Of a stretch of 64,000 bases of DNA, positions 24,773-34,210 are shown one piece after another. Source of the stretch: Bacillus tuaregi (GTDB lineage: Bacteria; Bacillota; Bacilli; Bacillales; Cytobacillaceae); contig NZ_LT629731.1 in assembly GCF_900104575.1 (NCBI RefSeq), positions 2,368,689 to 2,432,688 of the forward strand, read 5' to 3'. The position numbers and the translations under genes are program-made. The notes under the pieces were generated by a model. The model was given only the letters and a program-made list of their open reading frames with translations. It made no database searches and was not told the DNA's origin. How positions within the stretch are numbered: the stretch's first letter is position 1; every line of letters begins with the position of its first letter.

Positions 24773-26602
24773 ATGCAGGATACATTAACTCGTCGGCAAT
24801 TGGAGTCCTTAATCCATATGTCTAACGTCATTAATTCGAAATTAGATATTGATACTATTTTCGATTCGATCATTAATGAAGCGATTTCTGTTGTTGAAGC
24901 TGCAGGAGGAGGTTCGATATGGGTATTTGACGAAAGCCAGGACCGACTCATTGCAAAATCAGCACAAGGATTATTTTATCCACATATTTTTCGGCAAATT
25001 AAGTTAGTTAGCGGTGAATCTATGACAGGGATGGCCTTTTCGGAAAGACATTGTCTCTTTTTTCGGAATGAAGAAGAAGTGAAACAAGCACTGACCACAT
25101 TAACACCCGATAACAGAGATTTATTGGAACGTTCTATTCCAAGTAGTTTTCACTTTACCTCTGTCATCTCTTCACCTATTTTACAAAATGGAAAATGTAT
25201 TGGCGTGATTACATTGGACTCCTTCGAGCATTCCCTACAGTTTAAGCAGGAGGATATTAATCTATTGGAAGCCATTGGCCACCAGGCCGCGATTGCGGTG
25301 GAAAAATCGAGTCTATATTTTGAAAAGGAAAAAATGGTCCAAAAGCTTTCCCATTCAATCGAAATACATAGGAACTTGGCAAATCTTGTCGTAAACGGCG
25401 AAGGAATTCAATCCATTCTGAATTTTATACATAAAAAAATGGGACAGCAAATGCTTCTTTTTGATGAAATAGGAGAGCTTAAGGCTTCTGCCTGCCATTC
25501 TTCGATTTCAATTGAAATAGTCGAATATATGAAAAAATACGCAAAACAAATGATTCCATCATTAGAAAACTCACATACCGTTACGGAAATAACCTTAAAG
25601 GATGATCCATTCCAATTAGTTGTATTGCCGCTTGGCTCTAAGCAAAAAGCCTTAGGCGGGCTCGTTATTCTCTCTAGGCAAAAAATGAGCAAGGTAGATA
25701 TCTCCGCTCTTGAACATGCTTGTACCGTTATTTCACTTGAACTGGTAAAAGAGGAAGCAGTTTTGGAAACACAGCAGCGATTAAGAGGAGAATTCGTAAC
25801 AAAGCTCTTCTCAGGTCAAATGGATGAAGTACTGATTCAGAAAGCAAAACATTTACATTTTGACCCTAACTGGAACTACGTCTCCCTTATTATTCATTTT
25901 GAAGACAAAGGAAACGAGCAAAAGTTCCTTGATGATCACATGATCAAGAATTTACTCCATATGGCAAATATGATACTACTCGAAAAAAACCTCCAGGTTA
26001 CAACAGTAAGGGATGAAAACCAAATTACAGCTCTTCTATCCTGGTCTTCCAAAGTTTCTTCATCCAATATGAATGCAGAAATAAAGGAGCTTGCTACCAA
26101 ATTACAGCAGAAAAGTAGAAGTAAATATAGCGAGATAGTTGTCTCGATTGGGATTGGAAGAATGAAGCAGGGGCTTACCTTTGTCCATGAGTCATTTGTA
26201 GAAGCGACAAAGTGCATAACTTTTCTCAAAAATTATGAGTTTGATCAAAGAGTTCTAAGCTATACAGATCTTGGAGTTCAAAGATTTATTTTGCAAAATT
26301 CACAGGAGGAATTAATCGATTTTATAATGGAGGTATTAGGTCCCCTTATTGAATATGAAAAATCTCGAAAAGGAGAATTATTGAGTACACTGGTTGCTTA
26401 TTTAGAGCAAAACAAGAACATCAAAAAAACCGCTGATTTCTTACATATTCACACGAATACCTTAAACTATCGTTTAAAACGGATGGAGGAAATTCTAGTA
26501 ACGGATTTAAATGATAGTCAACCATTATTTAATATTCATCTAGCAGTCAAGATCTATCAGTATATTAAGGATAAAAAAGCTCTACAAAAAAATAGGGGCT
26601 AA
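24773..26602 (+). CDS. PucR/CdaR-type transcriptional regulator with GAF domain
   Basis: About 609 residues: an N-terminal GAF sensor (about 20-180, VVEAAGGGSIWVFDE through ISSPILQNGKCIGVITLD), a second sensor-like region, and a C-terminal PucR helix-turn-helix (KKTADFLHIHTNTLNYRLKRMEEI). Start ATG 24773 is preferred over ATG 24743 because AAAGGATG lies just upstream. It is divergent from the nine-gene leucine operon, so it probably senses a leucine-derived metabolite and controls that operon; this is inference from gene position. Confidence 0.85.
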   Translation: MQDTLTRRQLESLIHMSNVINSKLDIDTIFDSIINEAISVVEAAGGGSIWVFDESQDRLIAKSAQGLFYPHIFRQIKLVSGESMTGMAFSERHCLFFRNEEEVKQALTTLTPDNRDLLERSIPSSFHFTSVISSPILQNGKCIGVITLDSFEHSLQFKQEDINLLEAIGHQAAIAVEKSSLYFEKEKMVQKLSHSIEIHRNLANLVVNGEGIQSILNFIHKKMGQQMLLFDEIGELKASACHSSISIEIVEYMKKYAKQMIPSLENSHTVTEITLKDDPFQLVVLPLGSKQKALGGLVILSRQKMSKVDISALEHACTVISLELVKEEAVLETQQRLRGEFVTKLFSGQMDEVLIQKAKHLHFDPNWNYVSLIIHFEDKGNEQKFLDDHMIKNLLHMANMILLEKNLQVTTVRDENQITALLSWSSKVSSSNMNAEIKELATKLQQKSRSKYSEIVVSIGIGRMKQGLTFVHESFVEATKCITFLKNYEFDQRVLSYTDLGVQRFILQNSQEELIDFIMEVLGPLIEYEKSRKGELLSTLVAYLEQNKNIKKTADFLHIHTNTLNYRLKRMEEILVTDLNDSQPLFNIHLAVKIYQYIKDKKALQKNRG

Positions 26603-26625
26603 AAATAAGTCTATTATATACTTTT

Positions 26626-26653
26626 AGGCTGCCTTTATTCTAATGAGGCAGCC
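26626..26653 (+). terminator. Hairpin after the PucR-type regulator
   Basis: AGGCTGCCT-type arms (GGCTGCCT and AGGCAGCC, 8 bp) lie 24 bases after the stop codon. The following T-run is poor, so termination is less certain. Confidence 0.5.
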
Positions 26654-26712
26654 ATTAGCTTGTACTTTTTGTTTCGTCATTAGTGATAATACTTAGTTTG
26701 GAGAACCTATTT

Positions 26713-28305
26713 TCACCCAACTGGCTTGGAACGATCATAGACGATTCGTCCTGCCACAACGGTTTTCAACACTTTTGCTTCTAGAATAGCTTCTGAGGAA
26801 CCTTCGAATAAATCACGATCAAAAATAGAGAAATCAGCCTCATAGCCTGGTTTAATCAGTCCCCGCTCATGCTCTTTATGAATAGCTTGGGCACTTCCAA
26901 GTGTATAAAGCTGGATGGCCTCGAAACGGGAGAGTTTTTCACCTGGTAAGTATCCATTATGGTCTTGATTGGGTTTCTTACGTTCTACAGCAGCATAAAT
27001 AGTGGCTAAGGGGTCGATGTCTTCTATAGGAGCATCCGTTCCTGCTGCACACATAATTCCCCGGTCCAACAATTTTTTCCACGAATAAGCCCAGTCGAGC
27101 CGCTTGCTACCAAGACGTTGGATGACCCATGGGAAATCCGACGGAACAAAGGCTGGTTGAATATCTAATACAACCGGTAGTTTTTCTATACGTTCTACTA
27201 AATCCTGCCTTAACACACAGCAATGAATCAGACGATCTCTTTTGCCCTTAGTTGGCGGATTTTTTTCAATCACATTTAGGATTTGTTCTGCTCCTGCATC
27301 ACCAATGATATGAACCGCTACAGCTTCATGATGCTTCCGTGCTATTTTCACTAGGTTCTCCACTTCTTCCTCTGTATGAATAAGCAGACCGCTGTTGTTT
27401 GGTTGATCATCATATGGCCTTGATAGAGCAGCAGTCGAACCACCTAAAGCACCATCAACAAAGATTTTCATTGCACCAGGTTCAATAAAGCCATCGACAT
27501 AGGCAGGATTCGCTTCCTGCATTTCCTCGAAAACAGCATGATGGCGCAGCAATGACACTCTAAAATGTTGTTTTTCACCCACTACACGATAAAAGGCCGT
27601 TAATGGAATTGTATATTCCCCAAAGTAGTTCATGTCCTCTGTATGTCCGCCTGTTAATCCTTTCGCAAGCATATCATCAATCGCAATATGTAAGGCCTCT
27701 GTTAATGAATCAATATAGGCTTCCCCTTTCTTTGGAACTGCCTCAGTTACGGCTGTCATCGCTTGGTCATATAAAAGACCGTTTAAATTCCCTTCTCTAT
27801 CTCTTCCGATTTTTCCGCCTGCCGGTGCATGGCTATCTTCATAAATCCCGCCAGCATTTAGCGCGGCTGTATTCCCTAAGATCACGTGGTGGCAAACTCT
27901 TGTTAAAAGTATCGGCTCTTCTCTTATCGCATCAAGCTCTTCTACCGTTGGAATTCTTTGATCAGAGAAAAGATTTTCATTCCATCCTTCACCAAAAAGC
28001 CAAGCATTTGTAGGAGCTGTTTCTGCCGCTGCTTTAACGAGCTTAAGCAGTTCTTCAGCCGATTTGGCCTTTCTCAAGTCAAGGCGAAGCAGCTTTTCCC
28101 CTTGAAAAATCATGTGAAGGTGACTGTCCACGAAGCCTGGATACATGGCTGCACCTTCTAGGTTAATCAGTTCATCTGCTTGTAAGTGAAGCTCGTCAAA
28201 CGTCCCGACAGCAATAATTTTATCCTTTTCTAGAAGCACCGCTTCAACGACTTCATACTCCCTTTCCATTGTATAAATCTTACCGCCATACCATAGCTGT
28301 TTCAT
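26713..28305 (-). CDS. Amidohydrolase family protein (YtcJ-like)
   Basis: A 530-residue metal-dependent hydrolase of the amidohydrolase-3 type. Metal ligands: GFVDSHLHM (about residues 58-66), the later HIIGDAGAEQ, and the GTDAPIEDIDP aspartate. The C-terminal segment LGSAQAIHKEHERGLIKPGYEADFSIFD is characteristic of the family. Members hydrolyse C-N bonds of cyclic or N-acylated compounds in the cytoplasm; the substrate is unknown. It is monocistronic, downstream of the regulator in convergent orientation. Confidence 0.85.
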   Translation of the reverse strand: MKQLWYGGKIYTMEREYEVVEAVLLEKDKIIAVGTFDELHLQADELINLEGAAMYPGFVDSHLHMIFQGEKLLRLDLRKAKSAEELLKLVKAAAETAPTNAWLFGEGWNENLFSDQRIPTVEELDAIREEPILLTRVCHHVILGNTAALNAGGIYEDSHAPAGGKIGRDREGNLNGLLYDQAMTAVTEAVPKKGEAYIDSLTEALHIAIDDMLAKGLTGGHTEDMNYFGEYTIPLTAFYRVVGEKQHFRVSLLRHHAVFEEMQEANPAYVDGFIEPGAMKIFVDGALGGSTAALSRPYDDQPNNSGLLIHTEEEVENLVKIARKHHEAVAVHIIGDAGAEQILNVIEKNPPTKGKRDRLIHCCVLRQDLVERIEKLPVVLDIQPAFVPSDFPWVIQRLGSKRLDWAYSWKKLLDRGIMCAAGTDAPIEDIDPLATIYAAVERKKPNQDHNGYLPGEKLSRFEAIQLYTLGSAQAIHKEHERGLIKPGYEADFSIFDRDLFEGSSEAILEAKVLKTVVAGRIVYDRSKPVG

Positions 28306-28395
28306 CCAAAGCTTCCTTTCCGTTGTATTTTGATACGATTATCATATGATATTCGAGTTCAAATGCACAAAACCTTTCCTTAATAAAAACATAGA

Positions 28396-28426
28396 AAAAA
28401 CTCGTCAAAAATTATGACGAGTTTTT
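28396..28426. terminator. Bidirectional terminator after the catalase gene
   Basis: AAAAACTCGTCA and TGACGAGTTTTT form a perfect 12-bp stem with a 7-base loop and T-runs on both strands, just past the catalase stop. Confidence 0.9.
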
Positions 28427-28428
28427 CG

Positions 28429-30069
28429 TTAATAGGGATCAGCTTCATGGCTTTTCTTAACTGCATCCTTTGTGGCTTCGTTCGCTGCAATGGAACCTTG
28501 GCCGTATTTCGATTGACCTGATTCGCGACCTGGTACCTTGTTTTCCTGCTCCATCCCTTGTAGCTCTTTCATTTTCTTTTCAATACCTTCTTTGACACGA
28601 CGACCATAATCTTCATCTGCTTGTGTAAAGTGTTCAATCATGGCATCTTGAATTCGTTTATCACAGATTGCTAGGGCATCGGAAAGATTCTTAATCAATT
28701 CATTGCGCTCCCAGTCCTCGAAGCTGCGATAAGTGTGACCAGCCTGTCCGTAGTTGTTCGGGCGATCAATCGGTGCGCTCATTGCCGCCGCATTATACAT
28801 TGGTTGATGCGGCGCCCGCCCTTCTGTGTTCGCCTCCTGAAGGCCGCCAAGCATGGATGGTTCATAATTAATATGTGGATCTTCCCCAGACTCTTTCGGG
28901 TCACGAATATCCATTTGGCCGCGTCGCTGATTTGTGCGGACTTCCGTTTTCGGTGCATTGACAGGAAGCTGTAAATAGTTTGCACCGATGCGATAGCGCT
29001 GTGTATCGGAGTATGAAAAGGTTCGACCCTGAAGCATTTTATCATCTGAAAAATCCATACCATCAACAAGCACACCTGTCCCGAAGGCAGCCTGCTCAAT
29101 TTCTGCGTGGAAATCAGCTGGATTGCGGTCGAGCACCATTCGTCCTACTGGCAGCCAAGGGAATTTTTCCTCTGGCCAAAGCTTTGTGTCATCAAGCGGA
29201 TCAAAATCGAGCTCCGGATGATAATCATCCTCCATAATCTGAACAAAAAGCTCCCATTCCGGATAATCCCCGCACTCAATCGCTTCATATAAATCCTGTG
29301 TCGCATGACCAACGTTCTTTGCTTGAATCCTGTCCGCCTCTTCCTGGGTTAAATTACGAATGCCTTGTTTCGGCTCCCAGTGGTATTTCACCAGCACTGC
29401 CTCGCCCTTGGCATTCACCCATTTATAGGTATTGACTCCTGAGCCCTGCATATGGCGGTAGGTGGCGGGAATTCCCCATGGTGAAAAAAGAAAAGTAATC
29501 ATATGTGTTGCTTCAGGTGTTCGGGATACAAAATCAAACATCCTCTGTGGATGGGAAACATTCGAAGCCGGGTCGGCTTTAAAAGCGTGAATCATATCTG
29601 GAAACTTCATCGCATCGCGGATAAAGAAAATCTTCAGGTTGTTCCCAACCAAATCCCAGTTTCCATCTTCCGTATACATTTTCACCGCAAAGCCGCGCGG
29701 ATCTCGTGCCGTTTCTGGTGAGTCCTTTGCTCCAGCAACAGTAGAGAATCGCACCATTAGAGGAGTCCGTTTCCCAGCCCCTGAAAATACCTTTGCCCGA
29801 GTATATTTTTCTACCGGTTCATTGCCCACTTTTCCATAGGTTTCAAAATATCCGAAGGCTCCTGTTCCTCGTGCATGTACAACACGCTCCGGAATTTCTT
29901 CACGGTCAAAATGGGATATTTTTTCAATGAAATGGTAATTCTCTAGTGTTGCTGGACCTCGGTCACCGATGGTCCGAATATTTTGATTATCAGATACTGG
30001 ATGCCCCTGACGTGTGGTCAACGTCTCACGCTTTACTTCCTGTTCATTCCTATCTTTGTTCTCTGCCAA
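28429..30069 (-). CDS. Heme catalase
   Basis: A 546-residue monofunctional catalase. The distal His sits in [16 protein letters not shown] (about 62-77), the distal Asn in [13 protein letters not shown], and the heme-ligand Tyr in [18 protein letters not shown]. The core is of the small-subunit class, with about 40 extra residues at the C-terminus rich in K, E and G. The length is near that of the spore catalase KatX of B. subtilis, but I cannot separate KatX from other clade members by eye. The start is TTG 30069 after a GAGGGGG site. Confidence 0.92.
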   Translation of the reverse strand: MAENKDRNEQEVKRETLTTRQGHPVSDNQNIRTIGDRGPATLENYHFIEKISHFDREEIPERVVHARGTGAFGYFETYGKVGNEPVEKYTRAKVFSGAGKRTPLMVRFSTVAGAKDSPETARDPRGFAVKMYTEDGNWDLVGNNLKIFFIRDAMKFPDMIHAFKADPASNVSHPQRMFDFVSRTPEATHMITFLFSPWGIPATYRHMQGSGVNTYKWVNAKGEAVLVKYHWEPKQGIRNLTQEEADRIQAKNVGHATQDLYEAIECGDYPEWELFVQIMEDDYHPELDFDPLDDTKLWPEEKFPWLPVGRMVLDRNPADFHAEIEQAAFGTGVLVDGMDFSDDKMLQGRTFSYSDTQRYRIGANYLQLPVNAPKTEVRTNQRRGQMDIRDPKESGEDPHINYEPSMLGGLQEANTEGRAPHQPMYNAAAMSAPIDRPNNYGQAGHTYRSFEDWERNELIKNLSDALAICDKRIQDAMIEHFTQADEDYGRRVKEGIEKKMKELQGMEQENKVPGRESGQSKYGQGSIAANEATKDAVKKSHEADPY

Positions 30070-30214
30070 ATAATAAAACCCCCTCGATATTCGTTACCCT
30101 TATATCTTGTTTGTTTTTGTAAAATTTATACAATCGGAGAGATGGTTTTTACAAAAAATACAAATTGATTTATAGGATTGATAACAAAAGTGCTTGCGTA
30201 AACTGGCATTCCTT

Positions 30215-30257
30215 AAACAAGCAAGAATAATCCCTGCAGAGTGACACCACAGGGATT
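30215..30257 (-). terminator. Probable terminator after the B12-riboswitch small gene
   Basis: AATCCCTG and CAGGGATT pair (8 bp), followed on the minus strand by ATTCTTGCTTGTT. It lies 39 bases past the small gene and ends its transcript before the catalase gene. Confidence 0.5.
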
Positions 30258-30295
30258 CATGAAAAATGATTAAAAAGTGTAACGATGATGTTGCC

Positions 30296-30415
30296 TTATA
30301 ATTTATACCAGCCTGTAAATTCGCCTTTTTCTCTAGCAATCTCCACACATGTTTCGACTGTTGGAGCTGTAATGATAAATAAACCATCGCTGAAAAAGAA
30401 CCCCATTTTAACCAT
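30296..30415 (-). CDS. 39-residue protein controlled by a cobalamin riboswitch
   Basis: ATG 30415 follows an excellent GGAGGGG site by six bases and opens a 39-codon frame ending in TAA. The peptide begins MVKMGFFFSDGLFII and ends in GEFTGWYKL, with one Cys (in VETCVEIAREKGE). It shows a hydrophobic beta-like front and an amphipathic helix (residues about 18-31), with no signal peptide and no recognised family. It is the only gene between the riboswitch terminator and the next terminator, so its expression should fall when cobalamin is plentiful. A role in B12 supply or in a B12-independent substitute process is inference. Confidence 0.7.
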   Translation of the reverse strand: MVKMGFFFSDGLFIITAPTVETCVEIAREKGEFTGWYKL

Positions 30416-30435
30416 AAATATCCCCTCCCTTCTTC

Positions 30436-30472
30436 ATATAAAAAGGCTGCCTCATAGGTAGTAGGCAGCCTT
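30436..30472 (-). terminator. Riboswitch expression-platform terminator
   Basis: On the minus strand AAGGCTGCCT and AGGCAGCCTT form a perfect 10-bp stem, followed by TTTATA. It lies between the cobalamin aptamer and the ribosome site of the 39-codon gene, as expected for transcription-termination control. Confidence 0.8.
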
Positions 30473-30543
30473 AGATGGAAACGTTGGGAAATGGAAAAAA
30501 ACGAACGTCTCCACTTCCTAGTCCCCGAGAAAATGTTTGATTG

Positions 30544-30707
30544 GTTTTATGCAGGCAGGTCTCCTGGCTTCGCTTCATTCTACGATTCCCTTCCCGAGCA
30601 AGAGCACAGTGGTCATGAATCATCGTCAGCATTACAGTTGCGGGGACAGCGTCGGAATTACACCGATCTTCCCTATTAAACTACATTACGTAGTACCTTT
30701 ATAAAAC
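30544..30707 (-). ncRNA. Cobalamin (AdoCbl-type) riboswitch aptamer
   Basis: The minus strand shows the conserved cobalamin aptamer elements in order: AAAGGTACTACG, GGGAAGATCGGTG, AATTCCGACGCTG, the B12-box CCCCGCAACTGTAA, a variable arm, and the 3' element GCCAGGAGACCTGCCTGC. GTTTTAT (30701-30707) pairs with ATAAAAC (30544-30550) as closing stem P1. All core pieces are intact. The aptamer reads toward the terminator at 30436-30472 and the 39-codon gene, not toward the MATE gene upstream. Confidence 0.93.
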
Positions 30708-30855
30708 GAATATAAAATTGTAATTCTACCAACATTATTGTAGCATATAAAAATAGTTAAAACAATTATATATATTCTGTCAATTCATTTTTGTTGAATA
30801 ATTTTTGAGGTGGTCGTTTTCAGGAACTGTTGAAATTTCATTTTTTTGACTAGAA

Positions 30856-32190
30856 TCATGCTGCAAACAATGGCTTTTTCCTCCATCCTCCCCACTTAAA
30901 ATAAGAAAATGCAAAAATGCTGCTAAAAATGAAACTAATTCCCATGCCAAGAGCAATCCCATTCTGACCTATTAAATGTGAGCAAAAAAAGGTTAGAGGA
31001 TAACGAAGCAGCCAAAAGGACAGGATGTTCAGGATTAACACCTGGTACATGGCTCCTGCCGCCCTAACAATTCCATTGAGAATGAAATTGAGCCCGATAA
31101 AGGGATAGAAGAAAGCAATGATTTTTAAATAATCCGTACCGAACCTTACTGTATCGGTTTCTTTTACAAATAAAGCTGTAAGGGCTTCTGCAAATAAGTA
31201 AACTACGGAAGCAATCACTAGCATAATGATCACATTATACACCGCGCCATATAGGGCAATTTGGCGGACACGGTCCCATCGATTGGCCCCAATGTTCTGT
31301 CCTGCCATGCTGTTTACAGCCGTTCCTAATGCCATGGCTGGAATGGTAATTAAACTGTCAATTCTTTGTGAAGCGCCGAAGCCTGCCACAACTGCTCCAT
31401 CAAACGAATTGACGACTGTAAGAATGGCTGTGATACCAGCATAGATGACCATCATTTGCAGTCCGGCCGGGATGCCTAATTTTAGGATCAGCCATACCTC
31501 CTCCCTGCTCGGTAGCGTAGGAATGGAAAATGGCACCAGTCTCCGGTGAAAGGTGTAAATCAATGCTAGTAGGAATGAAAACCCCTGCGCCAATACGGTC
31601 GCATACGCAGCACCTTGGATTCCCCATTGAAACACTTCGATGAACAATGGGTCCAAAACACCATTCAATACAACCGCAACAAACACAAACTTTAATGGTG
31701 TTTGACTGTCACCTAAAGCCCTAAGGACCGTTCCGATAAAATTATAGCCCATGATAAAGAGAATACCCAGGAAGTTGATGCGGAGATACAGGTTTGCTTC
31801 ATGTAGCATTTCATTTGGCGTATGAAGCAGTTGTAACAGCTGTTCAGAAAAAATAAAGCCAAGTAGTCCGACCAGAATGGAGAGTGTAGCTAACAGGACA
31901 ACAAAAGCATTGATGTACTTCTTTAGCCCGCTCTTATCGTTCATTCCTTTTTGCTGCGATAATATCGTTAATGTTGCATTGTTTATCCCAAGGATAAAGG
32001 CCAGAAGCGTGACCACAATCGTAGAGGAAATGGTTATCGCTCCAAGTGCATTTCCTCCTAACAAATTCCCGACCCACAGACTATCAATAAATTGGTAGGA
32101 TACCTGGAGAAGATTGGTAAGCATGATCGGTCCTGCGAAAGAAATCATTTGCCTTCGAACAGAGCCCTTTGTAAAATCGTGCTGCGGCAA
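30856..32190 (-). CDS. MATE-family multidrug efflux transporter
   Basis: A 444-residue protein with twelve membrane helices in two similar halves. MATE hallmarks are visible: FAGPIMLTNLLQVSYQFIDSLWVG at the start, LRALGDSQTPLK in the first half, and KLGIPAGLQMM and ASQRIDSL in the second. It exports cationic drugs or metabolites in exchange for Na+ or H+. The start is TTG 32190 with AAGGAG upstream. Transcription appears to end before or within the riboswitch region; the two units are otherwise unrelated. Confidence 0.88.
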   Translation of the reverse strand: MPQHDFTKGSVRRQMISFAGPIMLTNLLQVSYQFIDSLWVGNLLGGNALGAITISSTIVVTLLAFILGINNATLTILSQQKGMNDKSGLKKYINAFVVLLATLSILVGLLGFIFSEQLLQLLHTPNEMLHEANLYLRINFLGILFIMGYNFIGTVLRALGDSQTPLKFVFVAVVLNGVLDPLFIEVFQWGIQGAAYATVLAQGFSFLLALIYTFHRRLVPFSIPTLPSREEVWLILKLGIPAGLQMMVIYAGITAILTVVNSFDGAVVAGFGASQRIDSLITIPAMALGTAVNSMAGQNIGANRWDRVRQIALYGAVYNVIIMLVIASVVYLFAEALTALFVKETDTVRFGTDYLKIIAFFYPFIGLNFILNGIVRAAGAMYQVLILNILSFWLLRYPLTFFCSHLIGQNGIALGMGISFIFSSIFAFSYFKWGGWRKKPLFAA

Positions 32191-32467
32191 AACGTAACAC
32201 TCCTTGTCTTATTATATCTATGAATCACGTATATCACTTTGATTATGATACCATATGATGATGAATCAAACGTATTCCCTGCTTGATGGAGGGTATTAGC
32301 CTATCATAAGCATGCTAGGCGATATAGATGGAAGAGTTAATCTAGTCTTAGTACGGCAGATGCAGGTGGATTAATATGGGAAGAGATGGTGAAGGGAAGT
32401 GTTTTGTAAGAGGAAAAGAGGGATTGATGTCCTATTCATTTGGATGCTGGATTATTCTCCGAAACAA
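32191..32467. other. Gene-free stretch
   Basis: Apart from the promoter region of the MATE gene on its left side I see no supported gene, RNA or repeat. Short open frames on the plus strand lack ribosome sites and family features. Confidence 0.5.
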
Positions 32468-32502
32468 AGACATTTCCTATCTTATTGATGATCGAAATGT
32501 CT
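32468..32502 (-). terminator. Terminator of the DsrE-like gene
   Basis: AGACATTTC and GAAATGTCT form a perfect 9-bp stem with a 17-base loop; the minus strand continues TTGTTT. It lies 46 bases after the DsrE-like stop codon. Confidence 0.6.
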
Positions 32503-32547
32503 AACCCCTCTAATAGGAAAAAATGGTCCGGCATGAAGATGCTTTGT

Positions 32548-32919
32548 TTAGTTTAACTGCAGGCTTTTCTTCGAATTCATGATGGCATCAACCACATAAT
32601 CGGCTGTAACGACTTCGGCTGCATCTAGAATATTGTCCTTTGAGACCCCATTATGCTCCATACAGGAAGAGCATACTTTTAACTTACCACCCTTTTCTAA
32701 AAATGTTGGCAGGATGTCCTTAATCGGCTTAAACGGTGCACCAATATCAATTTTATCTGCGTACCCTTTTTCCGCTAAATGTACGGCATGTGATAATAAT
32801 AATATTTCAACACTATGACCCTTTTCTAACGCCTTAGCCCCCATTGTAAAGGCAATGGTTACATTATTGGCATCATTTTCATGCGACGTTAATGTGATTA
32901 ATAAATCAGTAGCATTCAT
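32548..32919 (-). CDS. DsrE/DsrF-like sulfur-relay family protein
   Basis: A 123-residue protein with the DsrE fold pattern: LLITLTSHENDANNVTIAFTMGAKALEKGH at the N-terminus, a VEILLLSHAVHLA strand-helix, and the redox/sulfur loop KVCSSCMEHNG with two cysteines (about 92 and 95). Members bind or transfer persulfide sulfur, or are of unknown role, and work in the cytoplasm. It is monocistronic with a GGGAGGAAAAG site. Confidence 0.82.
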   Translation of the reverse strand: MNATDLLITLTSHENDANNVTIAFTMGAKALEKGHSVEILLLSHAVHLAEKGYADKIDIGAPFKPIKDILPTFLEKGGKLKVCSSCMEHNGVSKDNILDAAEVVTADYVVDAIMNSKKSLQLN

Positions 32920-33047
32920 TTTTTCTTTTCCTCCCTAGAATGGTTCATTAAATATAATGGTATAAAAATACCCTTATAGGTATAATTATAACACTTTTAT
33001 TTGGGAATTCAAACCATATATTTTTAATAAACAACGGAATGGCAGCG

Positions 33048-33494
33048 CTATTGGATCATCATCCGTTCCCAATCCTTCGGCAATAGCTCTTTAGCGTAAC
33101 CGTATAGTTCCCCCATTTCTGAATTAAAGCCGATGGGGACTTCAAATGACATAAATTTAGAAATATAAAAATAAAGATATGCTTCCTGTCGTTCATAATC
33201 CGCTCTGGCTTCAATTCTATTAACTGTTTGATGGATAACGGTCCCTAAGTAGTAATCATCAAACGACAAATCATCGTCAGCGGGGATTTCTTGATTCATG
33301 GCTATTTCAGTTGGGTTTGCGATTCGATAATGGGTAGTTAAAATGGTTCCATCGTCCATTTCAATATCACCGGCTACATAATTCCGATCTATGTAGGGTT
33401 CTTCGATATTTTCCACAGTTGTCCCAATCAAGTGGTCAAAATAGTTTTCGAACCTTTTCCCATAAATAGCGATGAATTGATCTAACGTGTACAT
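33048..33494 (-). CDS. Hypothetical cytoplasmic protein
   Basis: About 148 residues, soluble, acidic in the middle (PADDDLSFDDYY) and rich in aromatic residues; no signal peptide or membrane helix. I do not recognise a family. ATG 33494 is taken as start; a TTG directly before it is the alternative. AAAGGA lies upstream. It is transcribed alone. Confidence 0.65.
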   Translation of the reverse strand: MYTLDQFIAIYGKRFENYFDHLIGTTVENIEEPYIDRNYVAGDIEMDDGTILTTHYRIANPTEIAMNQEIPADDDLSFDDYYLGTVIHQTVNRIEARADYERQEAYLYFYISKFMSFEVPIGFNSEMGELYGYAKELLPKDWERMMIQ

Positions 33495-33638
33495 CAATAA
33501 TCAAATCCTTTCAAAAATGTGTTCAGGTATATTATTTTTTGTTGTTTCTTGTTAAAAAACTCCCTTTTTGTCCATTTGTTTTTCTTTAAGCGTATATTAC
33601 TGATGGGATAGAATGAAGAATGGAAAAAAGTCAGCTGG

Positions 33639-33812
33639 CTGTCAGAACAAGGGTTGTCTTCTGACAAGGATGAGGAAAAAAACCATCCGCCTGTCAGAAC
33701 AAGGGTTGTCTTCTGACAAGGATGAGGAAAAAAACCATCCGCCTGTCAGAACAAAGGCTATGTTCTGACAAGGGTTAAGCAAATTTTACTTTGGCTGTTA
33801 GAACCTGTTTCG
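33639..33812. repeat. Tandem 52-bp repeats, each carrying a hairpin
   Basis: Units 1 (33639-33690) and 2 (33691-33742) are identical over 52 bases; unit 3 (33743-33794) keeps the first third and diverges; unit 4 (33795-33812) is a fragment. Each full unit begins with the inverted repeat TGTCAGAA ... TTCTGACA (8-bp arms, 11-base spacer). The array fills the gene-free space between 33495 and 33838. There is no unique spacer between units, so this is not CRISPR. Confidence 0.9.
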
Positions 33813-33838
33813 TATTTTTAGCTAACTTCAGCTCCCTT

Positions 33839-34210
33839 CTATTCCCGCCATAATTTAGTATAATCCTCTTTATCCTTGATATTAAATTCGATCATCTTCT
33901 CGAGCAAATCGTAATCGACTGGCTTTTTCCACGGAATTCGAAACAAACCTTTAGTAGCGCTATAGCCTGCTTGGGCAATTTCATCGGTAAATTGTGCAAT
34001 GCCTGCATCCTCAGGCGATACACTCATATGCTGCTTCGATGTCGAAAAGCCGATAATAAAGGTGCCATGGTCAGTAAACATGGGGGTATTCCACTTCATT
34101 TGCGGCTCCAGGCTTGGAAATGTATCTGCCACCCACGTTAAAATTTCTTTTGTTCGTTCACGGTGGTCAGGATGATCGATACTTGCTAAAAATTGTTCAA
34201 ACACTTCCAT
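33839..34210 (-). CDS. fra: Frataxin-like iron chaperone (YdhG/Fra, DUF1801)
   Basis: A 123-residue protein with the DUF1801 pattern: [44 protein letters not shown] and [20 protein letters not shown]. In B. subtilis this family member (Fra/YdhG) delivers iron for Fe-S cluster and heme assembly. The start is ATG 34210 because AGGAGG precedes it; the open frame to 34354 has no ribosome site and is not protein-like. Confidence 0.85.
   Translation of the reverse strand: MEVFEQFLASIDHPDHRERTKEILTWVADTFPSLEPQMKWNTPMFTDHGTFIIGFSTSKQHMSVSPEDAGIAQFTDEIAQAGYSATKGLFRIPWKKPVDYDLLEKMIEFNIKDKEDYTKLWRE

Noticed and set aside
30100-30387. 95-codon frame on the minus strand near the riboswitch
   Set aside because: It overlaps the better-supported 39-codon gene in another frame, lacks a ribosome site and its composition is not protein-like.
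30544-30855. Riboswitch as regulator of the MATE transporter
   Set aside because: The aptamer lies downstream of the MATE gene on the same strand and reads away from it.
33639-33812. CRISPR array
   Set aside because: The 52-base units follow each other directly with no unique spacers, and no cas genes are near.
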